Under the pieces are notes generated by a model that was given only the letters and a program-made list of their open reading frames with translations, did no database searches and was not told the origin of the DNA. A program made the translations under genes and the position numbers. Of a stretch of 64,000 bases of DNA, positions 53,105-60,854 are shown piece by piece (position 1 is the stretch's first letter; each line of letters begins with the position of its first letter). Origin of the DNA: Methylococcaceae bacterium (lineage in GTDB: Bacteria > Pseudomonadota > Gammaproteobacteria > Methylococcales > Methylomonadaceae); contig JAKIUK010000004.1 of NCBI GenBank assembly GCA_021647585.1, positions 1 through 64,000 of the forward strand. Direction: 5' to 3'.

Positions 53105-53859
53105 TAATAATCAGTATCTATATGGGTACACCAAATGCCCCCGCTAATATTAAGTGGAATTAAATTCATCTGTTTTTTATTATAAAAGGTTTGAATCAAA
53201 GGAATTGCAGCAGCAGCAGGCGCTTGTTTAACCAGCCGTTCCCATACAGTCTTATCTTTGTTCTGATATTGAGGTTCTACCCTGGGAATCGTGCATCTAA
53301 TACTAGTCCCCCCACTATCAGTGCTTAATACAAAAGCACAGGCAAAAGCAACCTGACCAATCGGTGGTGCTAAATATTGAGGCCATTGTTCGTCATAACA
53401 TACCAGTAAAATATCACCGGCAGTTTGTTGCAACTGAGACCATGCTTCTAACAATCCCATAGCAAAAGTATCATCCACAGCTGCGATGGCAGAAGTTGCA
53501 GCCTGGCAGTGCGTTAAAATACCCCAGTACCCAGCAGTAGTATTATGCACTGAATTGTGAAATTGGGTGGGGGATAATAATTCATCTGCATCAGGTAACA
53601 TTCTACACAATGCATCCGTGACTTGAATCTCTCCACCTAAAGATGCAAAAACCGAAGGTAATTTCCCCGTATCCACCTCGGCTTCATTACAAGCCTGCTT
53701 TGCAGCAGTAATAGCTATTTTTGTGGTTAAGCTTGTTCGCCTTCGCATTCCGGCCGGGATTAAAGTTTTGTCTACATCGCCACCCTGAAGAGCAAACTGA
53801 TCTAATATCTTCTGGACAGGGCAACAAACGGCCACACTTTTAATAAAAACATCATTCAT
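53104..53859 (-). CDS. Ketosynthase chain-length-factor-like protein
   Basis: A 251-residue short thiolase-fold protein of the type called beta-ketoacyl synthase chain length factor in aryl-polyene clusters. SVFASLGGEIQVTDALCRML and TQFHNSVHNTTAGYWGILT are the family stretches; the active-site Cys of ketosynthases is absent (TSAIAAVDDTFAMGLLEAW), so it should not condense itself but pair with the ketosynthase. It overlaps the ketosynthase gene by 4 bases (ATGA). Confidence 0.82.
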   Translation of the reverse strand: MNDVFIKSVAVCCPVQKILDQFALQGGDVDKTLIPAGMRRRTSLTTKIAITAAKQACNEAEVDTGKLPSVFASLGGEIQVTDALCRMLPDADELLSPTQFHNSVHNTTAGYWGILTHCQAATSAIAAVDDTFAMGLLEAWSQLQQTAGDILLVCYDEQWPQYLAPPIGQVAFACAFVLSTDSGGTSIRCTIPRVEPQYQNKDKTVWERLVKQAPAAAAIPLIQTFYNKKQMNLIPLNISGGIWCTHIDTDY

Positions 53860-55061
53860 AAAGCAAAGATAATACTGGCATTGTTACCACCAAAGCCAAA
53901 AGAATTACTCATGGCATAATTGACTGACTGCTTAGACTGAGAATCCTTAACTACTTGTAAATTACAATCATCATCCAGAAGCTCAAGCCCATGAGTTCCA
54001 GGAATAAACTGATGCTGTAATGTTATTAATGCAATTATTGCTTCTAAAGCTCCCGCAGCACCCAATGTATGGCCTGTAACACCTTTGGTACCACTGCATC
54101 TCAACTGATCAGAAAACACTTGCTGCACTGCTTTGCTTTCAACCTTATCATTTATTTTGGTTGCTGTAGCATGCAAATTTAAATAATCTATTAATTCTGC
54201 CTTAACTCCCGCTAACTGCAACGCACTCTGCATAGCTAAAACTGCTCCTTTACCCTCAGGATGTGGCGTACTCATATGATGTGCATCAGAAGACTCACCT
54301 ACGGCAAGTAATTTAGGCATTGAATTATCCCGTGATATTTTTTCCAATAATAAAAGCCCTGCAGCTTCACCAATACTAATTCCTTTTCTATCTTTATCCA
54401 TCGGTGTACAAGGTTGTTTAGCAACCAGATCCAGACTTTTAAATCCCCGTAAAGTTAATCTGCACAAAGTGTCTACACCGCCAACTAATACCGCATCACA
54501 AACACCACTATCTATTAAGCGGTGCCCTGCTGCAATTGCTTTAGCCCCAGAAGAACAGGCCGATGAAATGGCATAACAAGGGCCTGTTAAACCCAATTCC
54601 AGTTGTAAAAACCGGCCAGTAGCCTGATATGCATGCCGCGTAACAAAATGAAAATCATCAGGCATATTCCCTTGTTTTAATAAAACACCGTATGCAGATT
54701 CTGTTTCATATAATCCTGAAGTGCTGGTGCCAATAATGACCCCTACTCTATGTGAGCCATATTTAGACTTTGCTACCTCCAAGGCTTCCCTTAACCCACT
54801 GGCAGTATGATTTAAAGCGGCTAATGCCACTCGGGAATTCCGGCTATTATAAATTTCTAATTCCGTTTTAATTCCCGGTAAATCTTCCTTAATTTCACCT
54901 ACATAGGTTGAAAATGGAATTTCAAACAATTCCAGCTCAGCAAGACTACTTTTATTTTCCTTAAGGGTCTCAAATAAAGCTTGATTCCCCAACCCACAGC
55001 CACTTATTGAAGAGTAGGCTGTTATAGAAACAGGTTTAATTGATTTAACAAGTTCTACCAT
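53856..55061 (-). CDS. Beta-ketoacyl-ACP synthase, FabF-like
   Basis: A 401-residue condensing enzyme. Catalytic Cys in YAISSACSSGAKAIAAGH near residue 167, first His in NLHATATKIND, second His in VTGHTLGAAGALEAI, and Gly-rich NSFGFGGNNASIIF at the end. The Cys-His-His triad is complete, so it should condense malonyl-ACP with an acyl chain. Together with the chain-length-factor-like neighbour it forms a two-subunit ketosynthase as in aryl-polyene or type II polyketide pathways. No carrier protein, ketoreductase or dehydratase is nearby, so the enzyme may use partners elsewhere. It is the first gene of a leftward operon. Confidence 0.9.
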   Translation of the reverse strand: MVELVKSIKPVSITAYSSISGCGLGNQALFETLKENKSSLAELELFEIPFSTYVGEIKEDLPGIKTELEIYNSRNSRVALAALNHTASGLREALEVAKSKYGSHRVGVIIGTSTSGLYETESAYGVLLKQGNMPDDFHFVTRHAYQATGRFLQLELGLTGPCYAISSACSSGAKAIAAGHRLIDSGVCDAVLVGGVDTLCRLTLRGFKSLDLVAKQPCTPMDKDRKGISIGEAAGLLLLEKISRDNSMPKLLAVGESSDAHHMSTPHPEGKGAVLAMQSALQLAGVKAELIDYLNLHATATKINDKVESKAVQQVFSDQLRCSGTKGVTGHTLGAAGALEAIIALITLQHQFIPGTHGLELLDDDCNLQVVKDSQSKQSVNYAMSNSFGFGGNNASIIFAL

Positions 55062-55135
55062 AAAAATCTTTTATTTATTCTTTCCTAATTATTATTAATG
55101 GCTAACTAAATACCGGATTAGAGGTCAATAAAATA

Positions 55136-55298
55136 ACATGGCTGTTAACAAACCAGATATAGTTCAAATCGGTTGTTTACTGTTTGGGTTTCAAGATTGT
55201 TGGCAGCATGGATGCTGCTGTCAAGGTAATATGGACGTGTTTACGCTGTATCTTGAAACCCAACTTGGATGCAACCTGTGGTATGTTCATAGCCATGT
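55136..55298. repeat. Inverted-repeat element, copy H
   Basis: Ends ACATGGCTGTTAACAAACC (55136-55154) and GGTATGTTCATAGCCATGT (55280-55298) are inverted, with the outer eight bases perfect. An inner pair GGGTTTCAAGAT (55187-55198) and ATCTTGAAACCC (55250-55261) is perfect. Same family as copy G; both lie just upstream of leftward genes. Confidence 0.8.
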
Positions 55299-55359
55299 AA
55301 AATAAACTAAAAGATATGTTTGTAAAATAAGTTATTTAACCCCCTATGTAAGTTTCAAC

Positions 55360-56406
55360 TTATAATTTACCTTGCCCAGCCATTTTCATAAATTGACTGT
55401 CAAAACGAAATTTAACGTTACGTTTAGAACCTAATATTGTCTGATCAGGAAAAGCAATACCAACAAAATCAACACTAGCAGCTCCCTGACCAAACAAACC
55501 CTTTTCAAAACTAAATTGTCTAACATGCTCCATTGTTTGTTTGATTTGTTGGTTTTCTGCTATGGCAGCTGCTTGCATTGGATCTGGAAATAATCTGGTT
55601 GTTTTAAGTTGCGACTTAAACTCCGCTACTGTCGCACCAGATTCTTTTGCCATATATGAAATTGCAACATCTGCTTGTTGTCCTCCAGCCGTTAAATGAC
55701 TAAGTGTTTCATACCATGCACCGACTAAAGCTTTTTTAAATCGCATATCTGCGTCAGTTTTAACGACCATCAAATCAAGGATTTCACCAGGAGTTTTTGA
55801 AGAATCAAATACCATTGTTGCACCTTTGGCGTTACGCACTTGTTGTAGAGGTGGATTCCAGGTTACTGTTGCTGCACCGGCTGTTGCAATAAAAATGGAA
55901 GCTATATCGGCATCAGAGGTATTAATCAATTTTACATCGCGTTCAGTCATGCCGACACTATCCAGAGCTCGTGCCAATAGGTAATGGGATACAGATAGCT
56001 CAACCAGCAAGATTTCTCTTCCTCTTAGTGCATTAATACTGTCCCCTCCTTTTATAACAATACCGTCATTACCATTACTGTAATCACCGATTATCAATGC
56101 AGTAGAATCAATCCCACCAACTGCCGGTATAGTCAAAGCATCCATGTTTGTCATGGTACAAGCATCGAACTCTCCAGCGGTATAAAGATTGATTGATTCC
56201 ACATAGTCATTGATCAGAGTCATCTCAATTTCAATACCATACTTATTTGCCCACTTTTTTAAAATACCTTTATCATAGGCATATCCCCATGGCTCCCAAC
56301 CCGTATAATGTGACCAACAGGCTTTAAATTTATCTGCCGCATTACTGGATATCGGCATCATTAACATACCCAGTATCAAAATCAGACTAGAAAATAATCT
56401 ACGCAT
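55360..56406 (-). CDS. Solute-binding protein, urea-carboxylase-region type
   Basis: A 348-residue periplasmic binding protein of the NMT1/THI5 group. After a signal peptide (LILILGMLMMPISSNA) it reads KFKACWSHYTGWEPWGYAYD, WANKYGIEIEMTLINDYVES, FDACTMTNMDALTIPAVGGID and SNGNDGIVIKGGDSINALRG. I recognise this as the ABC binding protein found beside urea carboxylase (TIGR03427-like). No urea carboxylase or allophanate hydrolase is here. The ligand is therefore open: urea-like, guanidine-like or another small polar molecule. It ends the leftward operon and lies 55 bases after telA. Confidence 0.85.
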   Translation of the reverse strand: MRRLFSSLILILGMLMMPISSNAADKFKACWSHYTGWEPWGYAYDKGILKKWANKYGIEIEMTLINDYVESINLYTAGEFDACTMTNMDALTIPAVGGIDSTALIIGDYSNGNDGIVIKGGDSINALRGREILLVELSVSHYLLARALDSVGMTERDVKLINTSDADIASIFIATAGAATVTWNPPLQQVRNAKGATMVFDSSKTPGEILDLMVVKTDADMRFKKALVGAWYETLSHLTAGGQQADVAISYMAKESGATVAEFKSQLKTTRLFPDPMQAAAIAENQQIKQTMEHVRQFSFEKGLFGQGAASVDFVGIAFPDQTILGSKRNVKFRFDSQFMKMAGQGKL

Positions 56407-56460
56407 TTTTCACTCCCTTTCAAGGTTATATAAGTTTGATAATTTAAGATTATGGTATTA

Positions 56461-57657
56461 CTATTCATTAATAATATCTAAACCATAATATTGTTCGACT
56501 TGTTTACTACTTTCCATTTTATTAATAGTTTCTTCTGCTGTGGCAGCAAATTCATCCATCTCTAAAATAGTCGATGCCATATTAGGCAATGCGGCTTGCC
56601 GAAAGTTAGAAATATCCTGATAAGCCGTCTGGATATCATTGAATGCTTGTTTTAAAACATCCATAGATAACTGTGCGGAAGAAGCCTGTTTATGAATTTC
56701 AACGCCTTGAGTTTTCAGCTTTTCAGCTGTTTTACTGATTAGATTGTCTGTCGTTTTGTTAACTGAATTAATTTTTTCTAATACTATACGTTGATTTGCC
56801 AAAGCCAGCGATAAGGTGACTGCAACCTGCAAGGCATTGATAGTCACTCCCAACGCTCTTGAAACGCCTCGAACTAACTCTTTGTTGTTACGCTTGATTA
56901 TTTCTATGGTCAGCACTGCTTGCTGAGAAACAGCCAGTTGTTGTTGTAAGTCCATAATCCTTTGACGAAGAGGAAACATTATTTCTTCTTTAATAAAGGA
57001 AACTTTAGGATCATCAGAAATTAATTTATTTTCCACTTTATCAGTTAATCCATTATCTACGATTTCAGCAAAAGCCACCGCTTTTTTAAGTTTTGCAGAT
57101 AAATCGTACATATAATGCTGATCATCATCCAGAGTAATCACATCACGTTTTAGCTGATCTTTGCCTTTTTCTAAACTATTGACAATATTAGAGATGACAC
57201 TATCTGCTGATTGGTATTGCGCAAAGTATTGTTCAATCGGAGTCCCGACAAAAGGTAACATTGATATCATACGACGAAACCAGTTCATGGAAAAATCGAC
57301 TTTATTTGGATCCAGTTCTTCCACTGTAGTGCGTAAATCAATTAAAGATGTAGCGACTAGTCCGCCATCATCTCCTGTTTTTGATAAAGTGTGAATAGAC
57401 TGCTTAAGCATATCTGATCGGCGGGCCGCCATTTTTTGTAATTCAGCACCTATGGCTTCGACCGCAGCAATACTATTATTTTTTTCTTGTATATTATTTG
57501 GATCTATCTTCATCAGTTGATCAACAGATGAAAGTGCTTGTTGATGCAGTTCACTGTTAGCATCCTGATAGGGTTCATTTAGTTTTAATTCATTTCTAAC
57601 CTCTGAGGTTTCAAATGCCATTAATGGCGTCTGCATTTCAGTTTTAGTTACGTTCAT
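56461..57657 (-). CDS. telA: TelA-family protein (toxic anion resistance)
   Basis: A 398-residue, mostly helical cytoplasmic protein of the TelA/KlaA family. Characteristic stretches are NWFRRMISMLPFVGTPIEQY, LEKGKDQLKRDVITLDDDQ, EEIMFPLRQRIMDLQQQLAV and GVSRALGVTINALQVAVTLSLALANQ. TelA proteins were named for tellurite resistance but in most bacteria act in cell-envelope stress. In Bacillus the telA homologue yaaN lies next to xpaC, exactly as here (XpaC-like gene 26 bases upstream). Part of the eight-gene operon. Confidence 0.92.
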   Translation of the reverse strand: MNVTKTEMQTPLMAFETSEVRNELKLNEPYQDANSELHQQALSSVDQLMKIDPNNIQEKNNSIAAVEAIGAELQKMAARRSDMLKQSIHTLSKTGDDGGLVATSLIDLRTTVEELDPNKVDFSMNWFRRMISMLPFVGTPIEQYFAQYQSADSVISNIVNSLEKGKDQLKRDVITLDDDQHYMYDLSAKLKKAVAFAEIVDNGLTDKVENKLISDDPKVSFIKEEIMFPLRQRIMDLQQQLAVSQQAVLTIEIIKRNNKELVRGVSRALGVTINALQVAVTLSLALANQRIVLEKINSVNKTTDNLISKTAEKLKTQGVEIHKQASSAQLSMDVLKQAFNDIQTAYQDISNFRQAALPNMASTILEMDEFAATAEETINKMESSKQVEQYYGLDIINE

Positions 57658-57683
57658 GGTTTTATATTCTCCAGAAAGATAGG

Positions 57684-58478
57684 TTAACGGGCATATTGGT
57701 CTGTTCGTTCTGCCAGACGTCGTAGTTCCTCCATGGCTAAATCAAGATCGACATCAGCTCTGCCTTTATTCATCTGTACACTAGCTATTTTTGCAGACAC
57801 TTCATCTAATTCAGTTAAGGCATGTTCATTAGCAAGCATCATATCAGAGGACCGATCCAGTTGTTGCTGATGCAAAACCAGCCTTCTATTCAAAGTTTCC
57901 TGCTCCTTTTTGGCTTTTTCCGACCCATCTTTCTCAAGTGTATTAAGTCGTTGTGTTAAGTGACTCTTGTCCACTGCACTAATACTTTTCAAAGTTAAAA
58001 ATATCTTATCTAGATTATCTAATACAGCAAGATAAACTTGCTCAGCAATACTAAGGTAACGCGAATACGTCATTTCGGTCGGTGATAATTTACTACTCAG
58101 AATTTCTTCAAAATTACGGTACTTTACCTCCAGTAACTCAAGCTGTTTAATTCCACCAAGACTTTTTACTTGTTTTAATTCAATCCTGAGTTTAGATAAC
58201 TTTTGTTTCTTTTCTCTGCTTAAACGAGCATGAATTTCTGAAAAATAGGTTTGTGAATATCTATCAGTTCTTAAAAAAAACTGAAAAAACCAACTTCCTA
58301 CAGCTGTTACAGCACCTCCAGCTGATATAATAAGGGGAATATTTCCTAACTGAAATGCAATACTTGATGCTGCAAGCAAAATTCCGCTAATGGCAGAATA
58401 TAAGACTAATGGATGTTGCAAAGAATTTACCAGCACCGCTTTTTTAACAGCTTTTTGAGAAAGTGGGTTGTTTTTCAT
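57684..58478 (-). CDS. XpaC-like membrane coiled-coil protein
   Basis: A 264-residue protein with two closely spaced membrane helices at the N-terminus (VLYSAISGILLAASSIAFQL, PLIISAGGAVTAVGSWFF), then a cytoplasmic coiled coil (about 85-260; FSEIHARLSREKKQKLSKLR and on, ending MEELRRLAERTDQYAR). This layout and the place next to telA match XpaC, named for 5-bromo-4-chloroindolyl phosphate hydrolysis but with no proven enzymatic site. It should anchor TelA to the membrane (inference). Its ATG shares one base with the stop of the upstream gene. Confidence 0.75.
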   Translation of the reverse strand: MKNNPLSQKAVKKAVLVNSLQHPLVLYSAISGILLAASSIAFQLGNIPLIISAGGAVTAVGSWFFQFFLRTDRYSQTYFSEIHARLSREKKQKLSKLRIELKQVKSLGGIKQLELLEVKYRNFEEILSSKLSPTEMTYSRYLSIAEQVYLAVLDNLDKIFLTLKSISAVDKSHLTQRLNTLEKDGSEKAKKEQETLNRRLVLHQQQLDRSSDMMLANEHALTELDEVSAKIASVQMNKGRADVDLDLAMEELRRLAERTDQYAR

Positions 58479-60016
58479 TAATATTTATCTGCCACCAACA
58501 CTAATTCTACTCTAGGTAAACGATAATTATAGGCTCGTCGACTTTCTCCGGGTAAACGGGATAATGGTTGCTCTCCACCGTAACCTATGGCTTTCATCCT
58601 TTGTTCCGGAATACCATGGGTTATCATTAAGTAACGAGTTACAGCACTTGCTCTATCCTGTGAAAGTGATTTATTTATCATCTTATCTCCACGGATTGAA
58701 GTGTGTCCACGCACCAAGACCCTAAAATCAGGATAATGTTTGAGTGTGTTCACCGCAACATCTAACTGCTTTTTATCATCTAGAGTTAAACTATCAGTTC
58801 CACTGGCAAAAATGACCGGTCTAATTTTGAGTTTCCCCACTTTTTGCAGATTATCCCATTGTTGTTCGGTTATCGGCTTAAATTCATTTTTTCCAATTGT
58901 AACTATATCGCTGGGCATACCTAATTGCAGGTTCACTTCAGCAATAAAATGGCTGCTGATAATTCGATAAGGATCATTTCCAGGCAAAGGTGAAGATGTC
59001 ATAGAACCATAATCAATAAAGATGTTGATACTAGAGTTAACTGTTTCAACCAACTCCTGATTTGGCAAACCATTCTCTGCAACTGTGCCGAACCATTTAT
59101 AAGCATTTTCGGTTAAATTTTGCCATTGCACACCCTGCAACAGAGACTTTACACTGCTGGCTTTTAAATTAGTTGCTTTTTCCACGTCATCCAGCAATTC
59201 ATCGTTATTGTCGCGATAAAACTTCAGTGTGTGAAAATATTCTGTCAGCAAGATAGAAATAACATCAGGCTGTTCAGTAATCATTTTTTTTCCTGCCATT
59301 AACACATCAACAATTAATTGCTGTGTCTGCCCTGTGCCTAATAACAGATGTAAACCTTTTTGTGCCAAAGCTCTTGAAACATCAGGCTCCCATAAGACTG
59401 CAGCATCAACTTCTTTGTTTAACAGTCGTTGCAGAGCATCTTCTGAACCATTTGTTAAAACGGGCCAGCCTTGTCGGTGTTTTAAATATTCTATATCAAA
59501 ATGTACTGCAACAGCCTTAAGCAAATGATCAGAAGGTGAATCTGGAGTAAATGCAATTTTAATAGCTTTATTTTGACGTAAATCATCCAAGGTTGCCACT
59601 TTTTCCTTCCAGGCTAACAAGGCATCGCCCCCTTTTGACTCATCTAACACAGCAATAATGGTCCCAGGATAATTCGCTTTGGCACCATTTAGTAGATAGC
59701 TATCAACAGTAGCTACAGCCATATCTAATTTACCTTTCTTTAAAGCTTCCATTCTTTGCGCATAGTTTGCCTGATCTTTTATACATTCCAGTAAATAACC
59801 CTGCTGATAAAGCCGACGCATCATGATCGGTGAACACAGTGGAAAATATCCAATCCAGTTATCAACACCTATGGTTATCTTACCTTTATTTGTTCCCGCA
59901 TCAGTAAAAGTAAAGATTTGATTATCCTGTAATTGCATCATCACTACTTTACCGACAATTATTCCGAGTATGCCCAGTGCAAGCAATATTAATGCAAATT
60001 TAGTCTGTGCTTTCAT
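58478..60016 (-). CDS. Solute-binding domain fused to OmpA peptidoglycan-binding domain (2)
   Basis: A 512-residue envelope protein. Order: N-terminal membrane helix (ALILLALGILGIIVGKVVMM), a TauA/NMT1-like binding domain (about 48-335; ITIGVDNWIGYFPLCSPIMM, KKGKLDMAVATVDSYLLNGA, VDAAVLWEPDVSRALAQKG) and an OmpA C-terminal domain (about 395-510; LKIRPVIFASGTDSLTLDDK, LVRGHTSIRGD, LSQDRASAVTRYLM, AIGYGG). The OmpA Asp and Arg that hold diaminopimelate in peptidoglycan are kept. The binding domain would thus be held at the outer face of the inner membrane and tied to the wall. Overlaps the XpaC-like gene by one base. Confidence 0.88.
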   Translation of the reverse strand: MKAQTKFALILLALGILGIIVGKVVMMQLQDNQIFTFTDAGTNKGKITIGVDNWIGYFPLCSPIMMRRLYQQGYLLECIKDQANYAQRMEALKKGKLDMAVATVDSYLLNGAKANYPGTIIAVLDESKGGDALLAWKEKVATLDDLRQNKAIKIAFTPDSPSDHLLKAVAVHFDIEYLKHRQGWPVLTNGSEDALQRLLNKEVDAAVLWEPDVSRALAQKGLHLLLGTGQTQQLIVDVLMAGKKMITEQPDVISILLTEYFHTLKFYRDNNDELLDDVEKATNLKASSVKSLLQGVQWQNLTENAYKWFGTVAENGLPNQELVETVNSSINIFIDYGSMTSSPLPGNDPYRIISSHFIAEVNLQLGMPSDIVTIGKNEFKPITEQQWDNLQKVGKLKIRPVIFASGTDSLTLDDKKQLDVAVNTLKHYPDFRVLVRGHTSIRGDKMINKSLSQDRASAVTRYLMITHGIPEQRMKAIGYGGEQPLSRLPGESRRAYNYRLPRVELVLVADKY

Positions 60017-60050
60017 CGTTAATTCAAATCAGGTTAAAATGAAAACAGGA

Positions 60051-60845
60051 TCAAAAACTATCTCTACTGAAATCTGTAGACTCAGCCAACACTGCCTGCA
60101 GACCACTCTGCAGTTCTTTAGCATTACTGGCAGCTGTATAAAAGGTCAAGCCTGGTTGATTCAGACTGTGTTCTTCATCAATACAAAAACCTATACTATG
60201 AATAACCACTGGTGAATTTTGCAAGATAGTTTGTATAATCAGGTCTGGTACTTCATTTGCTGTGGCAATTCCATCAGTCACAACCACTAAATGATATTCA
60301 CCATAACCTAATTGTGTAGCCGCTTGTTTTTGCAGCTGCCTATAAGCATAACCTAAAGCAGTCGAAAGTGGAGTTGAACCACTGGGCTGAATTGCTTTTA
60401 TTTGATTAAAAAATAGTTCTCGATTATTTTTAGCCAGCGCAACACGTTGACTTCCACCAATCTCATCAAATGCATATAAAGCCAAATTCGCATCAGCTGG
60501 AATCTGTTGTGCAAATTGATTAACTGCGACTTTGGCAACTTCCATTTTAGTACTTTCTCCTGCACAATTACTACCATCCATTGAACCACTACCATCGAGG
60601 ACTATATAATAATTGCTTGTCAGTAGATGTTCACTGAGCATACTTTGTTCTGTATATGTTGGCCAGTCATCAACTGTTGGACGAAGAGCATAAAAGAGAC
60701 TTGCTGGTTCTGTTGGAACTGCTGCTACTCCTGCAATAGCAGTTACTTCATTTCCCCCGACTGAGGTACTTGTATTTTCAGCCGCTGGTTCCAGGTCACA
60801 AGCCGAAAATAAAATAATTAGTGAAGCATACAATAAATGTTTCAT
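60051..60845 (-). CDS. Von Willebrand factor A lipoprotein
   Basis: A 264-residue lipoprotein (signal and lipobox ASLIILFSAC) with a VWA domain from about residue 75. The metal-ion-dependent adhesion site is complete: DGSGSM (DxSxS), Thr in QPSGSTPLSTAL and Asp in VVVTDGIATA. Such domains bind protein partners through Mg2+. Two Cys near SMDGSNCAGES and GFCIDEEHS may pair. It lies between the two binding-domain/OmpA genes and is likely a surface partner of them. Start ATG at 60845. Confidence 0.9.
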   Translation of the reverse strand: MKHLLYASLIILFSACDLEPAAENTSTSVGGNEVTAIAGVAAVPTEPASLFYALRPTVDDWPTYTEQSMLSEHLLTSNYYIVLDGSGSMDGSNCAGESTKMEVAKVAVNQFAQQIPADANLALYAFDEIGGSQRVALAKNNRELFFNQIKAIQPSGSTPLSTALGYAYRQLQKQAATQLGYGEYHLVVVTDGIATANEVPDLIIQTILQNSPVVIHSIGFCIDEEHSLNQPGLTFYTAASNAKELQSGLQAVLAESTDFSRDSF

Positions 60846-60854
60846 AGTCTGCTC

